A stretch of 64,000 nt of DNA from Oxytricha trifallax (Eukaryota > Ciliophora > Spirotrichea > Sporadotrichida > Oxytrichidae). The stretch is from positions 1 through 64,000 of the forward strand of contig ARYC01001318.1 of NCBI GenBank assembly GCA_000711775.1, written 5' to 3'. The translations under genes and the position numbers were made by a program. The notes beneath the pieces were generated by a model. It worked only from the letters and a program-made list of their open reading frames with translations, searched no databases and had not been told where the DNA came from. Below are positions 35,174 through 46,559 of this stretch, piece by piece; the first letter of the stretch is position 1; the number at the start of each line of letters is the position of its first letter.

Positions 35174-37179
35174 ATGCAAGATATAAAGCTAAAAGCAAAT
35201 AATTTATCAAATGGAATGGCAGCCAAATTCTCAAAGCAATTGATTGGCAAGCACATTCAAGGGGTATGGCATACAGAACTTGTTGTGAATGGTAAAGAGT
35301 ATTACTTTAGAGGAGGTATATCTTATGATGCTCCAAGAATTACTCCTTTTGGTAAGATTAACCAACAATTTAATTTCATAATTAGGGAAACCAACAAAAG
35401 TTATGGACCTTGCTTTCACTGAAATTCCTGAGGATATATTCATGGAACTCTTCAGGGAGGTTAGTCCCAGATTTACTCATAATATCCATCAAGTACTGAA
35501 ACATAATTGCAATAACTTCACAAATGAGGATGTGCTCAATTTTTAATGGGAAAAGGAATTCCACATGATATCGTAGATTTGCCCAATCAATTTCTGAATA
35601 CTCCTTTTGGATCTATCGTCTCTTTTATATTAAAAGAATAAATGCAAGATAATCTCATAGTCAACAATCATTAACTTTTTGATGATGGAGGCCATTAAAA
35701 TCCATTAGTAACAGGTAGCAATCCAAGTGCATAATAACTTTTAGGTTTATGTCAATAATAAAATGCAAATATGAATGATATGAATGGTACTTTTCAATTA
35801 ATTTGCTGCAGGTATGTAAGGATTAGGATCAATTTCAATGAATCCTGCTTTTTCATAACCAGTTTAACAGCAACTATAATCTCAACAGATTCATGGAGTA
35901 GCAATTTAGATCCAAAACTTACAACAACTTTTATAAACTAAAAATATGTGTATTTATATGATAACTAGATATTTTTTAATACCTTAATGTTTTTTTATTA
36001 ATTAAACTCTAAAAGCTTATTAATGAAAGTCCAGCGATAGCAATCGATTTCTGGAGCCCTACTTACCCACCCTGCATAAAGATTAAGCCAGTATTCGAAG
36101 GATTAGCTAAAGCAAATGAAAACGAAAATCTTATATTTGCTACAGTAAATATATAAACTTTTAGAGAACTGTGCTATGGCTTTTAAGATTACCAGCATCC
36201 CATAATTCAACTTTTATGTCAATGGAAGTGAACACAGCTAATTCAAGGGAGTTAGATAAGATCAATTAACAGCAATTCTGGTTGAGTTAGATGAATTGGT
36301 AAAAAGTAAATCCTCTAAACATAAGAATATGAACTTTAAATAGTTCAAGCCTATGAATCTTGCTCCTCAAGGATTTACTGGAATGGCAAATCTTGAAAAG
36401 ATGAAAAAAAATTGTTTCAAACTTTGCAAATTCAGAAGAAGTTCAGAAAGAGGTAGCCTCAACTTAAAATTTGTAAAAGTGGTTAGTTGGCTATAATTTG
36501 GAAAATATGCCAAGAGAGGCAACTGATGAATTAGTTTCAATCATTGAAATTGCTGAAGATTAATTCAAAATTGCTTTAATTGACTTGCTAAGGTTATTGA
36601 TGGTATATGAACATACTGCAGCTCATATTGATAATAAGCACTGGTAGATGATTGAATTAACTATCTTTGGTTATCTAGAATGCATGGATTTGAAAGATCC
36701 AGAAGCAAATATAACATAGAATTATCATTTAATAAGCCTGAAAATGCTTGGAAACATTTATCAAACAAGTTAAGGAAAAGATTTCATGCATGGAGAGGAT
36801 GCAAGCAAAAGTTTGATTAACTTTTGTACTTACAGTTTTTCATCAATCAACCTAAAATAGTGTTTACAGCAACTATAGTGCTATTTAACCATATTATATG
36901 TTGGAAGAGAGAAAAGAGCATCTTGCTCCTCGAACTTAAAAAATCCATTCTAAAAATTAATGAGATACTTGCTGATCAATCATTGACTAATTTTGAGGCA
37001 GTTATAGGTTTACTTCTCTGTGAATGTAGAGAATGCTATATCAGAATAAATTATATTGTGAGAAGACAGCTGATAAGTATGAATTAGAATTCAAAAAAAA
37101 TCATTAAGCATTAGAGCTGAGAGTAAAGAATCAGAAGGTCAGAGAACCAATTGATGATGTTTTTTATGATGTTATTTGA
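35174..37179 (+). CDS. PPPDE peptidase-thioredoxin-PUL domain protein
   Basis: Three domains in one frame set. (1) PPPDE/DeSI peptidase: NNLSNGMAAKFSKQLIGK, GVWHTELVVNGKEYYFRGG (catalytic His), LKHNCNNFTNE (catalytic Cys), GIPHDIVDLPNQFLNTPFG. (2) Thioredoxin-like: PAIAIDFWSPTYPPCIKIKP with Tyr where the first active-site Cys is normal (36064-36066). (3) PUL domain, armadillo-like and a Cdc48/p97-binding module in Ufd3/PLAA: ENMPREATDELVSIIEIAED, FTATIVLFNHIICWKREK, then LLLCECRILYQN after a frame change. The same domain order occurs in plants, fungi and protists. Frameshifts near 35365, 35545, 36170, 36405 and 37030, several in A runs. Ends at TGA 37177-37179. Probable role: ubiquitin/SUMO-linked protein turnover. 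Confidence 0.75.
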
Positions 37180-37300
37180 TTGAAGAAATACATGTATGTT
37201 AATAATTCTAATATATTTACTAAAATTAACTTTATATTGCTTAATAATAATTTTAAAATAATTTTTTTATAGTTTTAATTTTTAGTACAACAATATATAA

Positions 37301-39600
37301 TCAAATGTCGTTAAGATCAACAGTGGCGTAATATTGAACATCTCTATCAGAGTCGTTTGCAAGTTCTCTTAGTCCTACTGCAACTTTAGATTGCATGACT
37401 GCTGGATCAATGCTGCTCTTTGCCTAATGAATGATTTAGCTACTGTGAATCTAACATTAGGAATGGGATCTTATATGGCCTTAACAAAGATTGGAATATA
37501 AATATTTATTATTTGGAATGACTTGAGAAGTGACTTAGTCTTTATTAAGGTATGGCATTACAGCTTGTAAAGAGTGTTGACAGCACATTCTGTAGTAGTA
37601 TCCTTGCTTGTCTACATTAAACATTTCAATGACTCTAGGAATGAAGGTCGAATTAATCCAATCAGCCTTGAATTTTTCAGTTAGTTCCATTACTTTTTTA
37701 ACACCCATCTCACTCACTGAAGCAGCTGTGTTCTCAATTATGTCAAGAAGACGCTTTCTAATTGTTTAGTGGAAACTTATTTACTAAATAATATGCTGAG
37801 ATCTCCAATCATCTATAACACTGCCATTCTTACTCTCTATTTAAACCGCTTATCTTTCATGTTTTATCTATAATAAAAGATGAATAATTTTAAGTATATA
37901 ATATTTTTTTAAATTCTCATAATTAGACAAATTTATTAGACCATAGATTTTATTCATAATAGAATTTGAAAATGTCTTGGTTATCATTTTAAAGGTGATT
38001 TAAACTTAATTAAATTAATAAACTCTATTTATTTACAAAGTTAATTTTTATATTATTTTATATTACAATTAACTAAACTATTTAATTATTATTTTTATTT
38101 TAATATAATTATTAATTAATTTAATTATTTTAAACAAGATTTAATGATTATTCTTACATATTATAATTCATTGAAAGTAATTATAATTTTCTCATGTAAA
38201 TTCTAATAATAGAGCAGTGAGAAATTTCTTATTTTTAATTGCACTTACAATAAATTATTAAGTTTAAGTAACTTATTTTATTGAAGTTTTAATTGAGCAT
38301 CCTAGGTCATGTTACTCAATGTTGTCAAGAATAGTTAGCTGAGGATTTCTGGCCAAAAATTTGAGCAACTTGATAAGACATTAAGTGACATTCAGTCTAA
38401 GATCAGCATTTTCATTCTTGATTAGCTCCATCAGAATTGGTAAGACTTTTTAAGCAGTGTAATCTTTACCGACGATATGTGCCATCTCTCTGAGGGAGTT
38501 TGCAACTCCACCCTTGAATGAAGTTTAAGCATCAGCATAAGCATTTTAATCTATAAATTACATTAATTTTGGAGAGTGGGGAGAAGAGTGTCGCAGATCT
38601 TTTCAGTGCTTAGATTTTTCAGACAAAGAGTCATACTTTGACTGGCAGCATTCTTTACTTCTAGTTCACCGTCATTCAAGAGTTGAGTTAAAGTTTGAAT
38701 CTAGTTGCTATCTGTAATTTCTTTTCCAAAAGCATTAGTAAGCTCAGCAAAGTTCTTTGCAAAGGCTAATCAAACTTTCCATGATTTATCTTCATCGGCA
38801 GCAACAAGTGTTCCACGAGTATGGATTTGATTTTCCTCCTTAATCATGCACTTAGCTAAAGGGATGAAACTTTCGAGAAAAAGAACTCTGATAGCATCTT
38901 CCCTTTTTCTCATCTTGAAACAATTGTCTGAATACTGGAAGAATGTCATTATTGATAAGATATTTTTTCTCTAGTTAAGTAGCAAAGATGCCGAGTTTCG
39001 AGGCACAAGCTCTTCTGATCATTGGTGTATCTTCATTGCAAAGTTCAATAAACTTTTTTCTAAGTTTATCTTGTTTAGTATTTGATCTTTGGTAAGCTGG
39101 GAAGAAAAGAACGCATGATGAAACTTTACCTGTAAATCATTCTCCTTGAGCCAATTTGATAACCAGAGGAGCGAACACATTTTAGATTTCTGCATCTGAG
39201 TGGGCTTTTGAAATAGTAGTCAAAGATTTAGTTGCTTATTCTGTAACGACTGTTTCTTCAACCTTTGCAAGGTTTTCTAACAATGGCAACAATGAAGTTT
39301 TATCTGGCCTAAGTTCCCTATAAATTATTATAAATATTTTGTATTTATTACCAGACTTTTCCGAGCTCCTCTGCAATAGCAAAAAGTGAGTCATCATCTT
39401 CCTTCTCAATCAAACCTTTGAAAAATTAATTGGTTAAGTGTTTAATTACCTTCAATGAATGGGATGAGTTTCTTAATGGTGTCGTCTACTCCAATGAAGA
39501 GAATGACTTTTTTCATTCTGTGAATTGCGTTAGCCTCTAGGTCAATTTCTTCAGTTTCTAATTCTTCCTTGAGCAAGTCGAGGGCGTTGATGTCTTCCAT
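37301..39600 (-). CDS. PP2A 65-kDa scaffold subunit A (PR65), HEAT repeats
   Basis: Start MEDINALDLLKEELETEEID (ATG 39598-39600). The HEAT repeats are recognisable through the whole gene: TTISKAHSDAEIQNVFAPLV, NEDTPMIRRACASKLGIFAT, DEDKSWKV, MELIKNENADLRLNVTQCL, EKFKADWINSTFIPRVIEMF, KDPIPNVRF-like and VAVGLRELANDSDRDVQYYA, ending at TGA 37301-37303. PR65 scaffolds the PP2A catalytic and regulatory subunits. Two 34-nt introns lie near the 5' end. In-frame TGAs occur at 39137-39139, where the family has invariant Trp (GDWFT), and at 38770-38772, where Arg is expected. Frameshifts near 38900 and 37500. An AT-rich interruption (about 37880-38300) is far longer than the introns. Confidence 0.85.
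37880..38300. other. AT-rich interruption within the PP2A-A gene
   Basis: Roughly 420 bp with no coding similarity, separating the middle and C-terminal HEAT repeats. About twenty residues expected between the flanking blocks are not seen, so the exact edges are unclear. Candidate internal eliminated sequence or a long intron. Confidence 0.5.
39318..39351 (-). other. 34-nt intron in PP2A-A gene
   Basis: GTAATA to TTATAG on the minus strand; removing it joins EELGKVW to RELRPDK, keeping the HEAT-repeat frame. Confidence 0.7.
39416..39449 (-). other. 34-nt intron in PP2A-A gene
   Basis: GTAATT to TCAAAG on the minus strand, between KKLIPFIE and GLIEKEDDD. Same length as the other intron in this gene. 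Confidence 0.7.
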
Positions 39601-40135
39601 TTCTATTTAATAAATTAGTTAATACGATTTCTTATTTTATTTGAAATCTTTGGAAAGGAGCTTCTAAATGAAATCTCAATCGACTTACCTCTCTATTTAA
39701 TTCAAATAAATAATTATGATTATAATATTTTATATCTTTAATATGATATTCATATAAGGATTGAAAAGGAAAAACTTAATTCTAAATACTAATTTTAAAA
39801 TAGAAATGATTTTGCCATTCAATAACTAATATATTGCTTACAATTTAAAATGGACGTTATTGCATATTAAATATATAAATATTTAATCTTATAAGATTCA
39901 AATTTCCAAGAAAATTTATAAATTATATTTAATTAATATTCGTTATATATATATATATTATTTTATATAAAATTTCGTTCAAATATTTTATAAATCATCA
40001 AAATGAATTTTAATTTCTTAAAAAATGAACTATTAAATTAATTCAGTTAATATTTATATTCTCAAATTTATTTATTTAAAATCAATTCTGGTTCATAGAT
40101 AATATTAATATTTTCGACTATTGAAACACAAATCA

Positions 40136-40804
40136 AAAGAAACTTATTTTTTACAACGATCCTATGAGTGCGCAACGTAGAGCAATTGTTGCATTCTGTA
40201 ATCTGAACAATATTCCTTATGAAACCAAGGATGTGCTTGTATCTATGATGCAAACTTAATCAAAAGATTTCAAGTCCCAGCAATCAAAGAGATTTTATCT
40301 AAAAACAAACGAAGAATGGAGTCTTGAGGAAAGCCATACTATTCTTAAATATTTAGTTGCAACTAGAAATTTACCAGAAAATTGGTATCCAAAGGACCCA
40401 AGACAAAGAGCTAAAGTTGACTAGTACTTTGATTGGCATCCCACTTTCCTTAGAGAAGGTTCTTCCATCTATACTTTTAAGAAGTTATTCATGCCCAAGC
40501 TTATAAACAAAAAGATTCATGAGGAACAACTTAAGTTTCAATACTCATATCTTACTAGATCTTTGAACTTGATGGAGAGATGGCTCACTGAAAACATCTT
40601 TTTAACTGGCCATTAAATGACAGTTGCTGATATCTCAGCAGCTTGTAACTTAGTTAAACTAAATTTATTGCTCTTGATCTCTCTAAGTGGCCAAAAGTTC
40701 AAGAATCGTTGATTAAGATTGTTGTTGAAAACCCAGTTGTCAATGATGTTCATTAGCCATTCTTCAAATTTGCCTCAGAAATTATATCATAGCCAAAACT
40801 ATGA
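40136..40804 (+). pseudogene. Theta-class-like glutathione S-transferase, frameshifted
   Basis: Glutathione S-transferase of theta type, conjugating glutathione to electrophiles. N-terminal thioredoxin-fold: LIFYNDPMSAQRRAIVAFCN and NIPYETKDV; then FQVPAIKE and TNEEWSLEESHTILKYL (the ES glutathione-binding turn); WYPKDPRQRAKVDQYFDWH; C-terminal helices NLMERWLTENIFLTGHQMTV, ADISAACNLV, LDLSKWPKVQESL; end QPFFKFASEIISQPKL-TGA (40802-40804). The reading frame changes at least three times (near 40275, 40300 and 40660), and about 10 residues of the cis-Pro loop region are missing. No ATG is seen before LIFYND; a 3' splice-like AG precedes it, so a first exon may lie upstream. Confidence 0.75.
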
Positions 40805-40921
40805 CGTCAATTTCAGTAATTTTAATTTATTTTATCCCAAATCTTTAATTGTTGACTCCAGCCATATATGCTGAAATTCATTTATAAAACTTGAAGTACT
40901 AATAATCATATTATAAATTAA

Positions 40922-42860
40922 TCAAACAAAAGCTTAACAATTTCTAAATTTAGATTATTTAAGAGTCTTCTCTGCAGGAAATACGATACTTATCTGAATA
41001 TTCTGAGTGACTTTCTACTTCTCAATAATCTTCTCAATCCTTCTTTGGGAAAACTTTGTGAATTTTTTGCAGATATGCTAAATTTCTCTGACTGTTCTAA
41101 TACATCTGTAGTTGTCAGTATCCAAAAAGAGCAAGATTTTTATCAAATAATTGCATTTCTTGATCTCAAAAACGAATAATATCTAGATTAATATCCTCGT
41201 TATAAAGACTCGTTAATTTAGAAATTAATAATTAGGGAATTTAATTAAATTTTATTATTAAGTTTGAAAGAAACTATCACATTTCTAACATTTTTCAAAA
41301 TATAAGCTTATCTCAAAAATAAAATGAAATCTTGATCATTTTATTTAAAAATATATTTATCAGCAACTCCATATGAAATTCTAGCACATCAATTTTTAAT
41401 AAAACCATTTATTATATTTAACAAGAATAAATTGAGTTATTTCAACAACATAAATGATATTCTAATAAAATCATAGTATGTAATTAAATAAAATAATTGA
41501 TATTAAATACTAGTTATACAAATATATGTATATATACTCATTATGAAAAATTGGTAATTAAAATTAGAAATTTTAGATTTTGATTCTCCTAACTGACTAA
41601 GATCTTCTCTCTGAAGATAATCAAAGCCAAGTTAAACTACTCCTCCGACAATTACTCTCTCAAGTTGATCAAAGTGAATTCTATTAAGGTTCTGATAGTT
41701 TGATTCTGGGAGGCTCAAAAAATTGTAGATAGTTTTGAACATCTCAAATTCATTTTTATACTTTCTGTAGTTCATTTTGAATTCCTTAAAAAAGTTCTTT
41801 GATACCTTGCTCAAAGCATCCTTAGGAGGTTGTTTCTCACTCATTGTTGAAAAATTAAACTACTATATTAAAAATCAAAGATAACTAGAATTCTTACAAA
41901 TCAAAAACTCAATGTTAAAGAGTTATTGTATCTTTCACAACTTGTTCACATTTAAAGCTAGATTATTCACAAACTGGTTGAGTTGATCATAAGTTAATTT
42001 CTCAAATCCAAGCAATGATAAATAAGTAGTTTTAATTTTGCTTTGAAATATAAAAAACTCACCAATAACTTTCTTTCCGTTCTTCATGAACAAAATATTT
42101 CTCAAAAGTCTATCATCACTCACACCAATTGAGTAATAACTTTCAAAGTTACATATCTCTCTTGAATATAATTTAAAAGTAATGATTAATTTATTTATTT
42201 AATTACGTAATCTTAATTGATTTCTAATTATTATTTTATAAAGTAATAGTTAACTCTTTACCTGACCAGAATCTTGATTTAGTTGTAGAATACATAGGAT
42301 ACTAGTGCAGTAAATATTCTAACATTTTCCAAGAAGGTTTAGACCTTGAGTTCAAAAGGCTGATTTTTTTCACACGAATTTATGATGTTCAAATGTATTT
42401 CTTCATCGTTGAAAAGTTTTTCATAGTTAGTGTCAAGAGTGCATTCTACAAGTTGATTAATCTCTTCGAAGCTTTAGACCAGAGTATTTCTAATTCAAAA
42501 AAGATTCTCTTAAGCAACACAAGAATAGATCTAAGAGATTTAACGAGAAATCTCTATCTATTAGATGTTTGAGGGAAATCAGGATTTAAACTCACAAAGC
42601 CCAAAGATTTTCCATCAGAAAAATCACTCAGAATTACACATAACATAGGATCCATGAAGTTTCTCTACTCTTAAGAAATACTGTTGCCTGTTCCACTAAT
42701 CGGAGATTATGTATTAATGATCTCAGACTTCTGAAGCTTAGTCAACGATTGCCATTTTACAAGGAAATTGCTTAGTTTCATGATTTGTATAGAGATAGAC
42801 TTCTAGTCATAGATTGAGTCTTGAAGAACAATCTTGGTAATATTTTGAGCTAAATACAAA
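40922..42860 (-). pseudogene. Unknown protein, several exon-like blocks
   Basis: Not recognised. Minus-strand blocks read LQDSIYDQKSISIQIMKLSN, DPMLCVILSDFSDGKSLGFV, then after a frame change ECTLDTNYEKLFNDEEIHLN; next ILFMKNGKKVIGEFFIFQSK and LGFEKLTYDQLNQFVNNLAL; then MSEKQPPKDALSKVSKNFFK; and last ILLFLDTDNYRCIRTVREIQ with QRRIEKIIEKQK, reaching TGA at 40922-40924. AT-rich gaps of 60-400 bp separate the blocks. The blocks are hydrophilic and helix-rich, with no motif I can name. It lies convergent to the GST gene and divergent from the gene at 42970. Confidence 0.45.
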
Positions 42861-42969
42861 CTACTTATGATTTAAAAATTATTATTAATCAAAAGTATTA
42901 AAGATGATGTATGCCTTCATTCTAAATAATTTATTATAGCTAACAAATAATTTAAATAATTATTTAAAT

Positions 42970-43778
42970 ATGACAGATAGATATAAGTTCTTTAACTTAG
43001 GCTATGATAAACTTGTCTATGATGAGAGAAAGAAGAGATTTGTTTTCCATGAGGACGTTCCAGTTTTCATTGATAGAGCTTTTAGAGCTTCAATGTTCAA
43101 GGATGTAAGTAAATTAAAAAACATTACTTACTTAAATTTAAAGCAGATTTCTGAATATATGCCTATAGCAAAGACCAGATCTATTTGGACAAGAGTAAAG
43201 AGAATTTAAGATGAAGTTAAAGTGTGGTAAACAACTACTCAGACAAATGAACTACCAAACTAAAATTGAAATGAGAAGACTCTGGAGAACTATGGGCGGC
43301 ATGTCATTCCAGTACTTCGAAGTAATTTAACAATTTTAAAAATATTCTTATAGTTAGTTTAAGCAATTAAATTTAATGCCCAAAACTCTGATACGTAAGA
43401 CTTAAATTAAAGTGAAAATTTACTCTACTACATTGGAATATATTTTTAATATTTATTCAGCCATTATTGGGTGATTACATGAACTATTAAGCAATTGAGA
43501 AGCCATGAAGCTTTAAACTTTGAACCTGAGACGACTCTACTAAAATCGATAACTAATTGACTCTTCATCTGATAAAATTACAAAAATACGGTGATAATTA
43601 AACTTATTTTAAACTAAATATACGTCTTGATATTCCCTTCAATACACCAGTATTCTTGGACAAGGAACAGGCAAAGTAAGAGAGGATGAGCTTGTCCAAT
43701 ACTTTTTATATGAATGAGAAAGAAGCCTGCTACTACTTGAAAATGAAGCATTTCAATACTAATGCAATATTTCTTTGA
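42970..43778 (+). pseudogene. Unknown protein, broken
   Basis: Not recognised. Starts MTDRYKFFNLGYDKLVYDER (ATG 42970), continues VFIDRAFRASMFKDVSKLKN and ISEYMPIAKTRSIWTRVKRI, then after a frame change KQLLRQMNYQTKIEMRRLWR. An AT-rich break near 43320-43450 may be an intron. The last block reads LTLHLIKLQKYGDNQTYFKL, NIRLDIPFNTPVFLDKEQAK, and MSLSNTFYMNEKEACYYLKM, ending TGA 43776-43778. Three TGAs cluster near 43500-43525. The first 100 residues are basic. It diverges from the minus-strand gene at 42860. Confidence 0.45.
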
Positions 43779-44049
43779 GATGTTTTGTCTCTTTATTTAA
43801 ATTAACTTTATAAATTAAATTAAATACTCTACATAAAAGTTCTTAACATCACTCAAATACTTTATTTTCCTCTTAATCTATTAACTAGTAGTGCTCTTGG
43901 CTTTATTGAACTAGCTTCATGAATTTTAAATCCAAATATCGAATGTTAAAACATCTTTGGTTATTTATTGTTAATTATAATTTTTGGGTAAGTAATTGTA
44001 AGTATTCAAGCAAAATAAGGCCAAAAAAAGGCCATCCATTTTTATTGTT

Positions 44050-45156
44050 TCAATTAATCAGGTTGAAAAAGCCCTTTATATCTCGGACAAAATGATCTTG
44101 ACAAACATTTGTAAATTTAATTTGATTCTCCTAAGGAATGACTGGTTGTTTCTCGGACAATATTCTAGGGCAGTAACCAAAGTCATCCTTAAGCATTTTA
44201 GATTTCTAAAAAAATAAATTTTATTCAGAGTCTTACCATAATATCTAATCCTTTTGGTGTTTCTTTATATCTTTGTGTTGTATGAGAGCATATAATTTTG
44301 GTGCTTTCTCTTTAACTTAAAATTTAAGATCTAGATCTTTCTTTTTTAACACATCAGATGAATCTTTATTCTTTTCCATGTCGAGAATCATGAATAAATC
44401 ATCATCATAGTGCTGTACTTAGTTCTTCAAGTCATGCAAGTTAAATTTGTCCATAATAAATTATTAGTCAACCTTGCAAATAAATTCATTGCCTCTCCTG
44501 CTGCAAGATCATTCAATCCACGTCTCTTCTGAGTCTGGTTCTACACCTCTTTCATAGATTAATACAAAATATTCATAGTTTAAAGTTAAGCTTACCTGAA
44601 TCTTCTTGAAGTGATGAAGAACTGCCCTCTGAAACAGTCAAGAAATGATCTGAACTTAAGTCATCTACTGAATCTTCAACTTAATTATCACTTATAATCT
44701 TCACAGTTTTGCTTTCAAACTTATTAATTGAGTCTTCACATAAGTAGGTATTAGCTGATAATTACTATTCAAATTGCTTAGGTTAATGAAAAGTATGAGA
44801 ACTGTTTATCCTTGAGACTACTTCGATAAAAAATTTGTATGTAAATTTACTGAGCTGTTGATATTACTTGATGAATTAATTAGTTGATTTGAGGGTTATT
44901 AGTTAAAGGTTAGCTTATGAATGACATCTTGTTAATTTGCAATTTCAGGCTAGTTTATGAATTTTAGAGGCTTTATCTACTAATTGTTTATTTATGAATG
45001 ATCTTTATTGATAAACTATTATGAAGGCATTTGCTTTTACTATTGTCTTTCATGATTTTTATTAATTGATTTCTTAAGCTTTCCTAGCTCTCTGGCTATT
45101 TCGATCGAGTCTTCTGAGCTTTTATCTATAAACTACTTTTTAAGTATTTTTTCCAT
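44050..45156 (-). CDS. Unknown acidic, Ser/Gln/Asn-rich protein with short introns
   Basis: Not recognised. Start MEKILKKQFIDKSSEDSIEI (ATG 45154-45156), then a Gln/Asn-rich low-complexity part. After a frame change comes an acidic stretch (IISDNQVEDSVDDLSSDHFL, TVSEGSSSSLQEDSG). Short intron-like breaks follow near 44550-44600 and 44200-44230. The C-terminal half reads MDKFNLHDLKNQVQHYDDDL, FMILDMEKNKDSSDVLKKKD, APKLYALIQHKDIKKHQKD and ILSEKQPVIPQENQIKFTNV, ending TGA 44050-44052. Apart from one frameshift it is largely open. Composition suggests a regulatory or unstructured protein; no domain assigned. Confidence 0.5.
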
Positions 45157-45247
45157 TTTAAATTAATAATTTTATATAAATTGTCAGAAATTTTTTATTG
45201 TATTTAGTCTTACTATAAATAAAATAAAGAAAGAATATGAAATAAAA

Positions 45248-46422
45248 ATGTCTGAAGATAGATATATAAATCTCCAATTAACTGGAGTTCGTAAAAATTC
45301 AGAAAACGAACGAGGCTTATCACAAAACTGCACTTCAAATAATTAGAAGCAGTTGAATACCGATTATGAGTTTAACTCACAAAAAATGGCTAAATCGCAG
45401 AGCCGCTTTGATTTGAAAAATGACCTGTTTCATACTAAACAAATTAGTCCAAGAAATTAAAATTAGTTCTTTAGCAATCGTAACTCTAAATAGTCTCTTA
45501 TTAAATTATCCAGGCAGGGAAGTATAGATTTTTTTTTAAAAAAATTGAACTAAATAGAGTGGTACTGCTGCATTTAGCTTGTATCAAGGAGGATTTTCAA
45601 AAACAATATCTAAAAATACATTGAGAAAGAGTCATTCTCAGTAGTCCTTCCCAAAAGGAGATCGTTTTAATAAGGTAAAACACATTTAAAATTAATAATC
45701 AGTAACCTTACTTTTGATTTGAGTAGATAAGAATAGACAACAACGCTAAGATGCTTTGTTTACCATCCACTTTGGACCCATCTAAAACACATGGATTTGG
45801 GTTTGGTTTCAAATAGGAACTCATAATAATTTCAGGAACAGACTCTCCACATCCTAACTCTTATAAAATAAGAGGCCAATTTGAAAAACTGAGGCCGAAT
45901 TAGGGTAGAAGTTTCAGTATGCCTCACTCTGTCTACTACAAAGTGTATATGACTCCAAATAAGTATGTAACGTCAATGATTAAAGCACTAGGACCAGTAA
46001 CTTATGAATAAAATGGTTTAGTTGGTATTAATGCTAGAAAGTTTACTTTGAAAAGCAAAGTAAAGCCAGCTGATAGTGCAACTAGAGACAACCTTCCATA
46101 AATTACTTATCATCTAATCTTAATTTATCTGAAGCTTATAATTTTGTAGCTATAACATTTGGGTTTGCCAACAGATGTAATGTCACAGGATGTAAGTTTA
46201 ATAACAATATTAAAATTATGCTTTATAGAAATAAAAGAGACTCAAGGTCCTGGAACTTATAAAATTCCATCTGCTTTTGATAGATTTAAGCATCTGCTAG
46301 CTAAGCAATGCTAATTCCTTAAAGAAAATGGAGGGCTTACTCCTAAAATTGGACATCACAGAAGCAAAAGCAATGCTGAAGGAAATGATTTGGACATGCT
46401 AGATCACAATGATGAATTTTGA
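45248..46422 (+). CDS. SHIPPO/STPGPG-repeat axonemal-type protein (ODF3-like)
   Basis: Start MSEDRYINLQLTGVRKNSEN (ATG 45248). Repeat-like units typical of sperm-tail PG-rich proteins are seen: TDSPHPNSYKIRGQFEKL, ALGPVTYEQN and TQGPGTYKIPSAFDRF, with glycine-rich strings such as THGFGFGFK and SGTAAFSLYQGGFSK between them. Such proteins bind the lumen of axonemal doublet microtubules. A frameshift lies in the long T/A run near 45530. Intron-like gaps lie near 45675-45735 and 46110-46215. The end is EGNDLDMLDHNDEF with TGA 46420-46422. A cilium-related gene fits a ciliate. Family assignment rests on the PG-type repeats and is moderate. Confidence 0.6.
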
Positions 46423-46559
46423 TATTTAATAATTCATGCAGTTTTAACATAAATAGATATTAAATATTCGATAAATAATGTTCATAATTTGTAAATTTTC
46501 CTAATTATATAATCATTACAACTTGAGTTTTAATTATAGAAGTTCAGAGTTTACAAAAC

